From Manis javanica (lineage: Eukaryota > Chordata > Mammalia > Pholidota > Manidae), in contig NC_133168.1 in the NCBI RefSeq assembly GCF_040802235.1, positions 32,321,759-32,385,758 of the forward strand: a stretch of 64,000 nt of DNA. The letters are read 5' to 3'. The translations under genes and the position numbers were made by a program. Below the pieces are notes generated by a model, which was not told the origin of the DNA, searched no databases, and worked only from the letters and a program-made list of their open reading frames with translations. Shown here piece after piece: positions 34,365 to 45,165 of this stretch; the stretch's first letter is position 1, and each line of letters begins with the position of its first letter.

Positions 34365-35655
34365 TTTTTTTTTTCTTCAGTCTAATGTAATACCATTTTT
34401 TTAACAAAAATGTGGAGGAGACCCTTGGGAAAAAAGTGTAGAAATAGATTTTAAGCATAATTTAGAAGCAAGCCAAAACCTATGCAGGAGGCGGCACTAC
34501 TGCAGGGAAAGCCAGGCGTGTTTGTCAGGCCGCTGAGGGCCTTTGAGGTCGCAGTTGACTTGCTTTCAGTTGGGCCTGAATTGTCATATCACTGAAGACA
34601 GCACACAGTGCGGCTCCCATCTCGGACACCACCACAGGGGCTGATGTCAGCAGCAGGCCCTTGCTACCTGGGTTCCGCACGGCTTTTACTTTTTATATTC
34701 TAGTTTCTATGGTTCTGAATCAATAACTTCCTCTTTGTACCTAAGCTCCTCTTAAAAACCTAGGAACAGGATTTGAAAGAGAAAATGTGTTTTTCCTGAG
34801 TCTCGAAATGCTCTTGCTCACTATGTAGAGAGCATTGATCTGGGATTGGGACTGATCTGGCATAGGATGTACAGAAACTGAAAAGAAAATCTTCTGACAA
34901 TACCTTACATGAGACACCAGACCCCTGAGCCAGAGCACCAGGTCAGCCTCTGTAGACTATCACGGCCAGTTCCAAATCTGCCTGTGTCACTGTAGCAGAG
35001 CCCCCACCACTGACCCTGAAAGCAGTGGATACAATGCAGTGACTAAGCTACTTCTGCCGCTTTCCTCATGGTTCTAGCAGAGGACGCAATCCTGACATAA
35101 CTTCTCTAACTGTATTTCTGGTCAAATTCCCAGGTAGCTACAGCAATTTCGAACTGCAGCCAACTAAGTTTGAAGATATTACAAATAAGCTTCTATAGCT
35201 GTTTCAGTATTGAAAGCAATAATTTCCTGCCAGGCACAGTGGCCTGTTTGAACAGCCTTCTAAGCCTTTCATTCAGTCTGGAAGGTTGTGTTGGTGCTTT
35301 ACAGTTCTTGGTGTAAAATATCAACCACCCAATGCAATTTGCTTGGAATCTAGTTCAACATCTTCTTGAGGCAGAAGTCATTAAAGCGACACTCTGGAGA
35401 AACCCATTTAAAATGAGATTCCACATTTTTACAACGTGGTAAAGAATTTTCCCTAGCCTTTGAATAGCTATATTCCTTTCAAGGCCATCGTCTTTGCCTG
35501 ATACACCATCTGGCTCAGGGTTGGTCAGGAAGTTTGAGACAGCAGTTGCCATCCCTGCTTCTCAGGAGCAGCCTCTCAGAGGTGACAGGTCCTCCTCGTC
35601 CTCCTCAGAGCAGCAGTGCCGTGGCTCATGGAAGTAAACACCACAGAGCATTGTC
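34365..35655 (-). pseudogene. Candidate decayed processed pseudogene, parent not identified
   Basis: On the minus strand a 66-codon open frame (35552-35355, opening MATAVSNFLTNPEPDG) lies after a Glu/Asp-rich open stretch in the same frame (near 35625-35580). After a shift, another frame with protein-like composition but many stops continues to about 34960 (for example AWQEIIAFNTETAIEAY). A further open stretch (ALCAVFSDMTIQAQLKASQ) lies near 34620-34560. The region ends in a run of ten Ts at 34365-34374, which would be a poly(A) tail on the minus strand. It is also richer in G+C than its surroundings. No AATAAA or target duplication was found and I do not recognise the parent protein. Confidence 0.4.
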
Positions 35656-35919
35656 AGAGGTTTATCTTGCTAAGGAATCTACATGAAGATGGGAGGTGCT
35701 ATTTTCTAAATAGCAAAACAAACAAACTTTGGAAACACAATGCTTTCAAGAGCTAATGGTTTACAAAAACAGGCACCTTAAGTAATCAAAATAAATTAAT
35801 GTAAAAAATACATCCTCTGTTGAAAATTGGTTAGACCATGTTTTAAGAATATGCTTTATTTCTCTTATAATAATACCTGGCAAAATAGAAGGCTTTAATA
35901 TTTGTGAAATTCTTTATCT

Positions 35920-36150
35920 GGAACCAGGCTAGTTAGTTTGTATCCTGGTTCTGTCATTTTGTTAGTTGTTAAAACTTAGGTAAAGTTTAAACTTATCAGA
36001 CTTTCTTAACAATGTTGTTAAACTTATCATAGTGTCTTCTGTAAACTGGGGTAGGAGCAGGGAGTATAGAACTTCAACAGCAGATTGGAGGGTTAAATAA
36101 GCTAATATATGTAGGAAGCTAGAAGTATCCAGCTCACCATCGAAAGAGCC
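35920..36150 (+). repeat. MIR SINE
   Basis: The pieces 'tggaaccaggctagttagtttgtatcctggttctgtcatttt', 'agactttcttaacaatg', 'tcttctgtaaactggggta' and 'ggagggttaaataagctaatatatgtagg' follow the MIR plus-strand order, with a small internal duplication of the 'aacttatca' segment. Confidence 0.75.
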
Positions 36151-36182
36151 ACATGATTTTTACATATTATTGCTAGTGTGCT

Positions 36183-36218
36183 ATATCATCGTCATCAACA
36201 TTATCATCATCATCATCT
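36183..36218. repeat. (ATC)n microsatellite
   Basis: Imperfect ATC/ATT trinucleotide run, 'atcatcgtcatcaacattatcatcatcatcatc'. Confidence 0.85.
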
Positions 36219-37854
36219 GTGTCATCTTATTGAATTTCCACAGTGAAAATGTAAAGAACCATGGCCAATGTGTCCCATTATATAAATAAATGAGACTACG
36301 GCTGTTACAGTAAAGAAATATAACAATAATAAGACTTTCCAACTAATTAAAGCAGACCCGTGATTAGAATCCTGAACTCTGTCCACTGAAAGCCGACACA
36401 CAACTTGCTGCAGGAGAACGGGCTCCAGAAACACTTCAGTGTTGCTCTCACTAATACCCTTGTACCATTTTTCTGAATCACAGGATACAAATTGCATACC
36501 CCTTCCAAAGTCTATTTTCTCCTCACCATCTCTTGAAGGTATCAGGTGTTGCAGGGAGAAGTCACAACGCGTCATTTCCCCTACCCTTAGATAATACCTA
36601 CCAGTCTTTTCACTAACCTTTTTGGATTACAGATCAGTTTATACACAGACTACCTCCCTGTCTTCTGAGGGCTCTCTCTCCTTCTCCTCTCTCTCATTTC
36701 CTAACTCTAACTTCTACAGATTTCTGCTCCCTCAATTATTCTCCTTTTCAAAATATCTTCAATTTATGATCCTTTCTTTCTACTTTAAACATGAAAAGGT
36801 ATTTCCTTTCTTGTCAAATCTTTACTTTCCATTGTGACTTTTCATTAATGGCCCACAGTCTCCCCTCCACTCACTCTAACAATCCAACAATTTAGCACAT
36901 ATATTTGCCAAACTTACTGAAATTCCTAGCTTAAAGTCACCAGAAAGTCACGTGTTCTTGTAGCCTGTGCCCTTTTCTCAGCCCCTAGCTCCCGTAGCCC
37001 CTCAAGCGGTGACACGTGGGCATGTCCCCTGCCGCACGCTCTTCTTTTGGAATTCACTCCATCTGCATCACCCTAATTTCCCCCAGCCAGTCTCTGTACT
37101 TTGTCTCCACTAATACTAGTCTTTGTTTTCTCACCTTACATTTTTTTCAATTAAAAAAATATCATTCTAACAAAATCTGTCTTTTAAGTTCTGCCCCTCC
37201 TTTATTATGCACAGTCCCTCCTTTATTTCCTATCTGTATTATGGATCTAGAGTTTGAACTCTATCTTCTCACTTTATTCTTTATACTTCCTCATGATTTC
37301 CCATTTTTCATCCTGGACACAGGTGGCTGTCAAGCAATTTGAAGTAAAAATGGCCTGGAATTAAATGTCTTCGTCATTTACTCTCTCACTCAGGAAGAGG
37401 GCCTTAACATCTCAGAATTTTGGGACACCAACCATAAAATGGAATCTGTGGTGAGGAAATTCTAAGAAAATGCAGTGCCATCCACCACCCCCCACCACCG
37501 CCATAAAGGGTATCATGGGAAGTTATTTCCCGTCCTCACTTCTTATTCCCACCTCACCACATACATCATCCCTTCCCCACCCTATGCTCCAGCACTGAGA
37601 TCACACAGCTGGATTTCATTCCTTCCTCAGCCCCGTGTCCCATAACCAGTCTATCACCAAGCCCACCTTCTTAGTACCTCCTACATCCTTCTCTTCCCAT
37701 GGGTTTCCTTTACCATCTCCAGAGCATAAGCCCTCATTATTCATTAATGGATTGTCACAATAGTCTTCTAATTTCAATGACTCCACATTTTCCCAACTTC
37801 CAATCCACCCTAGAAAATGACACCAGATCAGTATTCCAATTTACTGCTGAAAAT

Positions 37855-37965
37855 GATTACTCACCTAAGTAACCCAGCTAACAAGTAGAAAAAAGAGGCT
37901 CAAGCCCAGACTGTCTACTCCTGAGTCTGTGCTCATAACTGTAAGCCTGTCCTGTCTTCACATTA
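37855..37965 (-). repeat. MIR SINE fragment
   Basis: The sequence 'cacctaagtaacccagctaacaagtagaaaaaagaggctcaagcccagactgtctactcctgagtctgtgctcataac' fits the MIR reverse complement (cacacagctagtaagtggcagagc...agtctggctccagagcccgtgctctta). Confidence 0.7.
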
Positions 37966-38091
37966 GTGCTCGGTCCTGGAACTCAGCATTCTTCACCATC
38001 TGACTCAGAGTTCCTTTTCAAGCTTTCCTTCCACCAGACCTATACACCAGTGTTTGATTTACTTGCACTTCCTAAAATAAGCTTTCTTTAT

Positions 38092-38480
38092 CCCTTAGGG
38101 TTCTTTCAGCTGTAAGTAACATAAAACTAACTCAAGTGGCTTAAACAGTAAGGGATTTATGATCTCATGTGATAGCCCAGAGGTGGAATAGTTTCAGAGG
38201 TATTTAACATCACAGTTTAACACTGAACCTAGGACCCAATTCCTTTCATCTTCGTACATGTTATGTTCAACATGATCTCATGTGAGCTGCTTTTGTAGTT
38301 GTAAGATGGAGCCACAGTACCAGGAAGCACATATAGACATGGCAACACCCAGTGAAAGAGAGGACAGTAGGTCCACAGTGTATCATGCGTTTGGGTGAGG
38401 AATTTTTTCCCAGCCTTCCCCACCACATCTCCTTTGATGTCTCATGGGCCAGAGCCATATCACCATCACCCAGCAATTTG
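38092..38480 (-). repeat. Unclassified ancient interspersed repeat, copy 2
   Basis: It starts 'gtaacataaaactaactcaagtggcttaaacagtaagggatttatgatctcatg' and continues into a pyrimidine-rich body. This is the clearest of four similarly organised segments (see 12200, 44178, 59505). The head resembles the 'gtggcttaaacaa...tttatt' ends of mammalian LTR-type repeats read in reverse, but I cannot place it. Confidence 0.5.
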
Positions 38481-38703
38481 CAAACAAATCACCATGAGGC
38501 CTGCAGGATTCAACAGCTTCCAAAGTTTTTGAGAAATGACTGTGAAAAATACATTGTACACCCCAGCTCAGTACACACATAAACGCATTTCGTAATGCAT
38601 ATATAAAGCACAAATGAAAGTTTTATAAAACTCATCCTTACTATGCAATGCATTCATATATTTTCTATTCTGTTTTATTCTCTTTACTGCTATATTCATT
38701 AAT

Positions 38704-38727
38704 CAAAAATAATGATAATAATAATAA
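38704..38727. repeat. (AAT)n microsatellite
   Basis: Imperfect AAT run, 'aaaaataatgataataataataat'. Confidence 0.85.
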
Positions 38728-39596
38728 TCCAACTACTAAACTGATTTTACAATTCCCTAATAGACCCCTGCCTGTACTTTGGAAAACATCAGCTTATATT
38801 AATGAAAATTTACCCAAGTCATGTTGAAGAGGGGTGAACTCAGGAATAATATCAGGCCAGAGAGGTAAAAGGGGCAATAGCTGTTTTTTTAAGACAACCA
38901 ATACTTTCCTCTACCTATGTATCTTAGGTTCTGTATTTATTACTTCTCCTCTTATGATACTCCTCACTCAACACTTATTTGTTACAGTTGGGATGTTTCA
39001 ACTAACTGCTGAAAAGACTGGAGTTTTTATTTATAATTTCAAAAAATAAAAACCCAACTGACATTCCTCAGTAGTTTGTAAGTCACAGAAAATAAATCAA
39101 GTATTTTTTTTTTAATTTCAAGATCTAGTTTCTTTTGATGATACATGTAGGGTAAAAGGTCATGGGAGTTCAATTAATTTACTTTAAAATGCTCCTTTTA
39201 AATGATGTCCAAAGAATAAATCACTAAAGATTAATCAGGAAAGACTGAGTCTCCCCCTTGTTTGGAATGTCTAAGGATCTGAGAGGAGCTAGCTTTGTCT
39301 CTGTTTTCTCTTCTGATTCATCTTGCCTGTGACCCAGGTTAAGGTCACCCTGGGGCCCTAAATTTCATGAGCCTGCCACTTTCTCCCTGCAACTACCCTG
39401 GCTCATTTAATGCAACTGCAACTACTTGCAGCTACCCTGCCTCAAGAACCTTGCTGAACTCAGCAAAGACTTTAAAGAACGTAGCTTTATACCCAGGCCC
39501 TCCTTTCACCTCTAAGCCTGACTCTTCACAGACCTCTGATCATTTGTATTTTCACAATAACATGTTGATGCAGCCAGTGATGTGCCTGAGCATCTG

Positions 39597-39720
39597 CTAG
39601 GCACAAAGCTTTGTTCAAGGCTGCAGGGAACCCCATGTGAATGAGCTGTGGTGCCTATTCTCAAGTGGCTAGGATTTTAACACAGGAGGTAATCCTGCAA
39701 ATAGTTACATCAAACAGAAT
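39597..39720 (-). repeat. L2 LINE fragment
   Basis: The sequence 'taggcacaaagctttgttcaaggctgcagggaacc' then 'gtgcctattctcaagtggctaggattttaac' fits a diverged L2 reverse complement (aggcactgttctaggcactggggat...ctgccctcatggagcttacattcta). Confidence 0.6.
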
Positions 39721-39759
39721 TTAATAATGGAGTTTTCCAAGAAGGGACACTGACAGTCA

Positions 39760-39955
39760 TTTCAGGAGTCAAACACTATGCTAGGCCATTTATGTAAACT
39801 ACCTAATCAAAAAATCATGACTCCTTTGCAATATTACCATCTCCATTTTGCAGATGAGGAAACTGAGGCTCAGAGAGCCCTGGTAGCTTTTCCAGGGGGA
39901 CATGGTTAGTAAGCACTAGGGCCAAAGTGCAGAATGAGAGCCTGTAGACTGCAAA
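39760..39955 (-). repeat. MIR SINE
   Basis: 'catctccattttgcagatgaggaaactgaggctcagagagccc' is a nearly exact MIR core in reverse, followed by 'ggacatggttagtaagcactagggccaaagtgcag'. Confidence 0.92.
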
Positions 39956-42140
39956 GTTTGTTGATTTCTGTCACTTTCTCTGAGTCTCCAGGCAAAAGAG
40001 AATTTTATCCAGATGAAAGGAAGACATATTTAAAATGTGCTTTTGAAATAGAAGAAATGTGTTTCCAATGACAGGGGGTGGGGAGTGGCAGTAGGCAGAG
40101 CAGGGTGCTGATATAAAAGAAGGACATCCCTTACATGAGTTTTGAAGAAAGAAAAGGGCAGGTTGGGCTAAGGGGATGCTAAATAGTACAGCTGGTTTCC
40201 ACATGAAGTATATGTAAGGGAAAGAAAGAAAGCAAATCTAGAAAAGGTGCTAAATTCCAACTCCCCAGCTTTTATAACTCAGTGCAGTTTTCCAAAGAAG
40301 GAAGCACCTTCTGCAGCTTGCCTATCAAATTATGAGTCCGAGGGAGAGGACATGTGTGTGCAGAGGTGACCCTTTCAGAACAGACATCTGATGTTCTTTC
40401 ATAATTCCTTCGTGATCCTCATGGTGAAGTTTAGTGCTTTGTGGTTAGTTAAGTCTGCAGTTCACCTCTAATGAATGAATGAAGGACAAAAAGGAGAGTT
40501 TTCTGCTCTCTCTTGTCAAGTTTGTGAAGGAATGGGTCAGGGTGAGGTGTTGAACAGTGGGTGAAGGGAACTGACCGAGCAGAGTTCAGGGCAAGCTGGA
40601 CTCCTCCTCCACACTGGACTCCAGGAGAGCGGACATGGCAGCACAGCCTCCCATCAAGCCCAATATCATCACTTCTCCCGTTCGGCAGAAATGATGTGCT
40701 GGAAAATGAAAAGCATCCAAGGGAGAATTGACAAAAGGTAGACGAGGCAAACGTTTTAAAGGATTTGCAATGGGATCTCCATAGTCACTGCATGGCTTAT
40801 TGTATCATACCTTCAAGCTGCATTCTTAACACATCGATCTGGTATTTTACAATTTTAGTTTAGATGGAGGAAGAAAGAAGACTAAACTTCTAACTGGGGG
40901 TTATTCATTGCCTTGTGGCTTAGGTGACAGGAAGGGTGGCACTTGTGTGGCAACTTAGTAGCATGGCATACCACAGTCTGGGTGCAGCTTTGTGCAAAAG
41001 CTCTATTCAGAGGCTTTGCTTGCTGTTAAAATATAGATGAATTCCAAACAGAAAGAGGTTAAAATATGTGGCAGAAGAGTTATGTAAGATTTGTTTGTTT
41101 GGCTTTATAGTCAGATAAAAATGAGCCGCTTTGCCTGAGTAGTCACATCCTGAAGAAAGGGAGCCAAAGTTGAGGGGCTCGGGAGAGATGAGAAGAGCCA
41201 TAAAGTGGGGAGCAAGTTCAGCGTCAGAGGTGCATCTGTTTCTAGCACATCAAAGGCTTTGCATTCTCAATAAATGGCCATAGGAGTTGCAGTCATGCTA
41301 CACGAGAACTTGGTGATGGTGGTGTTAATACTTGATGATAAATGCCATTGGCTTTTATATGCCGATCACGATGCAGTAGGAAAGTGTGCTGGCCACATTT
41401 AAAGTAGCAAAGTCAGGTGGCAAATACCAGAGACTTCCACGCTAGGGTTATCCAGTGACTAGTGATAACGGATGTTGAATAGGTTGACTTTGGGTGAGTG
41501 TTACGAACTCTGGTACCATGAAGAGGGCGACTTCCCAGGTGTGCCGCACTGAGCATTCGGGCCTTCGTCCTGTAGTCATGTCCTTTGAGGAAACCGGTGA
41601 GTCTGGAAGAGCATCATGACAACCAGTATGTGAATCCTTCTGCTGAGTCTCCAAGTAGCCCAAACTGTCATGTGCTTAGATGCAAAGAAGGAAATTAACA
41701 CTTTCAACCTGCAGTGAGGAAAAACATTCATTTTGTGAAAGCCAAATAGTCTTTTATGGATTTTAAGTTGAATGTAAATTACTTTTTTTATTAATATACA
41801 ATGTATAATAATTTACATATTTGTTGATAAAACTTGATGAGATATTTTCATTTAAATCAAAAAATGAACGTAATACTGTTTTTGAAAGCAAAAAAATCCA
41901 GTCTGAGAGGCTAAGTCATCAACATGGTCAACAAATAGTTCTTACGTTTCTGTGTTCTCATTCTTTCCTATAATCTTAAAAATGATTTCTATTTCATAGG
42001 TGGTGACCTACACTAAACACTGGGACCACAATACGACAGACAGTTCCTCCCTCCTCCCTTCTCTCTCCCTGACTTTGTTACACATACATACATAAATGTA
42101 TCTCCAGGAAGACAAAAAATAGTGAGAACGTTTTATAGCA
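39956..42140. other. Non-coding sequence, nothing recognised
   Basis: No repeat or gene could be named. A 19-codon ATG frame with a good start context lies at 40635-40694 (see findings), but it is too short to call. Confidence 0.5.
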
Positions 42141-42144
42141 TGAC

Positions 42145-42240
42145 CTAGGTTACATAGGTCACATGTCAAAATTCATCAACTATACCCTAAGATTTGAGCA
42201 TTTTATTGTATGTACCTCAATTAAATAAGTAAACAAATAA
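42145..42240 (+). repeat. Old L1 3' end
   Basis: 'ggttacataggtcacatgtcaaaattcatcaactataccctaagatttgagcattttattgtatgtacctcaatta' matches the conserved 3'UTR terminus of ancient mammalian L1 (L1M) elements and ends in a degenerate A-rich tail. Confidence 0.8.
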
Positions 42241-44177
42241 ATAAGTAACATGTACACGTATTAGTGTATCCCCAGACACAATAAATTTAAAAATAACAAA
42301 AAAACTGATTACTTGCTAAAGTGAAATTTTAAGATTAAGAATTACATCTGCTTCCAACTTATATCCATATGAAAATATGACATTTTTGTTATCATTCTGT
42401 TGTGTTTCCATATAAGGAACTTCCAGGATATTAATTAAATATTGAATACTTACTATTCTTTAATTGTGAATCTAATAATGCCAGATTGAGGCATTTGGAA
42501 ACTATATCCCCATCACCATTAATCTAATTTGCCAAATCTTCACTTCTCTATCCTAGGCTATCCTTAAGTGAGGAAATTCTGCAGCTATGATCAGATGGTC
42601 ATTTGACTTTGAGAAAAGTGAAAAGTGAAAAGAGAAAAGTGAAATGAGATGGCATTTTTTACTTGTATGTTAATTTTCCCTTTAAGCCCAGCTCTTACGC
42701 CCTGCTTCTTGAACTGCAGTTTCCACATACTATCTCTTGATGCAAGGGCAGTAAAGGTGAGAATGCAGGGCGCTGCTGAGGGTTTTGCCGTGTCCCTGCT
42801 TTGGAAAGGGTACTATTATGGATGAATTGGTTGATCTGCCTTAATTCACAGGAGTAGGAGGAAATTACTCTAAGGGAAAACTCTAGCCCCAGATATTTTA
42901 TAAAACTTTGCCTGTGGGCCTCACCAGCAACAAATCCAGCTAAGAACCCAACTCCTTTGCTTTACAGTTTGGAGTTCTGTCACTTATGTCACCATAATGC
43001 AGAGAAACAAAATAAAATTTGTTATTGTCAAAAAATGGAACTTGCTTCTGAAAAAAAAATAGAGACATTTGCAATAAAGCAGATAAACTTTCATGTGTCA
43101 GGCATCAGGCATGCTTCCCAGCAGCTCCTCTGACTGACCCCCATCCCATCCCTGCCTCTGTCGTCAGGCACTCTTCCTCTCCTCTCCAATGGTATCTCTG
43201 ATTTCTTTACATGCTCACTGAAGGTAGTACAGGTGTACATTTGAAAGCCTATTTTCTACACTAGACACTCAATTCATTGAAAACAAAAAGTGTAAAAAAT
43301 GTTTGTTAAATAGTGAATAAGGGAAAATTATATATATATATAATTATATATAAACATACACCATATGTATATTTACACACAAACATCGATGTTATTTATT
43401 TTTCTATTTCAGAACAATAAGCATAATTCTAGCCTTGTAGGAGTGCTATGAAATCTAAATATTATGCTGTAACATAGTTAAGTGCTTCACATAGGGCATT
43501 TGACCTTGACAAATTACATAGTAGGCACTCAATAACATCTATTGAGTACATACTCACTCTTCTCCTGGAGCTGTTAGAAGTGTTATAATCCTTCCACATG
43601 CTAATGATTGCTCTTTTAGCATTCATTGATTAAGAAGAGATAAACAGATGGATTTTCAGATACCAACTTTACAACTCTACAACCTCCCAAAGGTCTGTAG
43701 CCCTCAGGTTGGAAATCTCATGAACTCTAAATTGTTCCAATACCTAGAATGAGGCTTATAGTCAGTCCATCATGAGAAATGTTGCAATGAAGCAAAGCTC
43801 TCTCAACATGAGCAAAGTGCAAAGGTCTGAGAGCAAGAGAGAGAGAGAGACAGGGAAGAAAAACAACACATCTTCTTTGCTTCCTACTTAAAAAAGGCCC
43901 TACTAATTCATAGGCTATTGCCAGCACACAACTATTTCACGGCCTCACCTCCCTTCACCACAAAGTTGCCTCATGTTTAGAGGCTGCAGAAGAAAGAACA
44001 CACATGATCATGTGTGTGTACACACACTCATTTACACACACTCATTATGTGCACACACACACACCCCACAGTAGCTTAAGGAGAGTTTGTAAAAGGAAAA
44101 TAGACAATCTCTGATTATGTTTCTTATGAGCCCGAAGAATTCCAACTAGATTCTCGTACTCCCTTTTTTTATATAAA
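42241..44177. other. Non-coding sequence with simple repeats
   Basis: Contains an AAAGTG tandem cluster (42613-42645), a TA run (43330-43342), a MIR-like 3' fragment (43470-43550, 'catagtaggcactcaataac'), a GA run (43838-43850) and CA-rich patches (44015-44065). No gene is visible. Confidence 0.6.
42613..42645. repeat. AAAGTG tandem cluster
   Basis: About four to five near-identical units of 'gaaaagtgaaaag' occur in a row. Confidence 0.8.
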
Positions 44178-44530
44178 CTATTTTGTTAGTTAGGACTATT
44201 TTAGTTCCACATGATGGAAATCCAACCTGAAAGGTTTAAACTAACAAGAAAAAAAGATGGATCTATGTTTAAAGAATTTATTGGCTTTCTAAAAAGTCTA
44301 GAAGTTGCATAAGTTCAAGGAAGGCTGGACCTGGAACTCAAAATTTTTAAGTAAACCCACCAAGAGTCAGTCTCTCCTTACGTCTAATTTTCTCCAAAGT
44401 AGGAATTACTGTCAGTCATGCTCTTACCTTATGAAGGAAGGAAGGTTAGCTAAAACTCTAGATAATCACTACAACAGAAACCGAGGTTCCTTTTCCTAGT
44501 GGTTCCCACAAAATCTCATGATTGGCAATC
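44178..44530 (-). repeat. Unclassified ancient interspersed repeat, copy 3
   Basis: The layout resembles the segment at 38092: 'cctgaaaggtttaaactaacaagaaaaaaagatgg' and 'gaatttattggctttc', then 'tctagaagttgcataagttcaaggaaggctggacc'. It is strongly diverged and orientation is by analogy only. Confidence 0.4.
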
Positions 44531-44841
44531 AGCTTTATGTGTTCTATGTCTGGTCCATTGACTGTGACTAAAATATGTTGGAAAAAATATGTTGATTGGA
44601 TAAGCATGGGTTACAGTGGGATGACCAGCCATTCTGGCTTGCTCAGGACTGTTCTGGTTTGGCACTGTAAGTCCTATATCCCAGGAGATCCCCCAGGTAA
44701 GTCAGGATGGCCACTCAATTGTCACATGGACTGCTGAGGAGAGGGCGGTTTCCAGACTACAGGAACCAAGAGTGGGCATAACAGCAGGGGTTCACTGTTA
44801 GGTGGGGGAAATGTCCCCTACATCTGTGTATGAACTACAGG

Positions 44842-45165
44842 GCTGTGCTGACCAACAGAGTGGCCACATGAGCCCACCAATCACTTGCATTGTGTCAGTT
44901 TACTTTGTAGTCTGAAAGCAGGTCTGAATTGAAATGCCTGTTAAGTGAAAAACACACCAGACTTCAATAACTTAGTGTATTTGTGTAAACAAAAGAATGT
45001 AAGGTATCTTATTAATAATTTTATATTTATGTATTGAAGTGGCAATGTTTTAGATATGTTGAGTTAAAGAACATATATTATTCTTTTTACTTTTTTAATG
45101 TGGCTATTAGAACATTCAAAATTACACATGTGGCTCGTATTGTATTTCTGTTGGACAGTACTGCT
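44842..45165 (+). mobile_element. hAT-Charlie group DNA transposon fossil
   Basis: The ends are 'gctgtgctgaccaacagagtggccacatgagcc' on the left and 'tacacatgtggctcgtattgtatttctgttggacagtactgc' on the right. These fit the inverted termini of short hAT-Charlie elements. The interior 'aatgtggctattagaacattcaaaattacacatgtggct' carries the same signature as the element at 7542. Confidence 0.75.

Larger units (their letters stand above)
35660..38090. other. Non-coding sequence with MIR fragments
   Basis: No gene is seen. A MIR lies at 35920-36150, an (ATC)n run at 36183-36218, and a weak MIR-like piece at 36230-36390. The stretch 36620-37340 is pyrimidine-rich on the plus strand, which creates Ser/Phe/Leu-rich open frames without domains. 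Confidence 0.5.

Noticed and set aside
36620..37340. Ser/Phe/Leu-rich plus-strand frames resembling membrane proteins
   Set aside because: The stretch is pyrimidine-rich and hydrophobic runs follow from base composition. There is no start context, domain or continuation.
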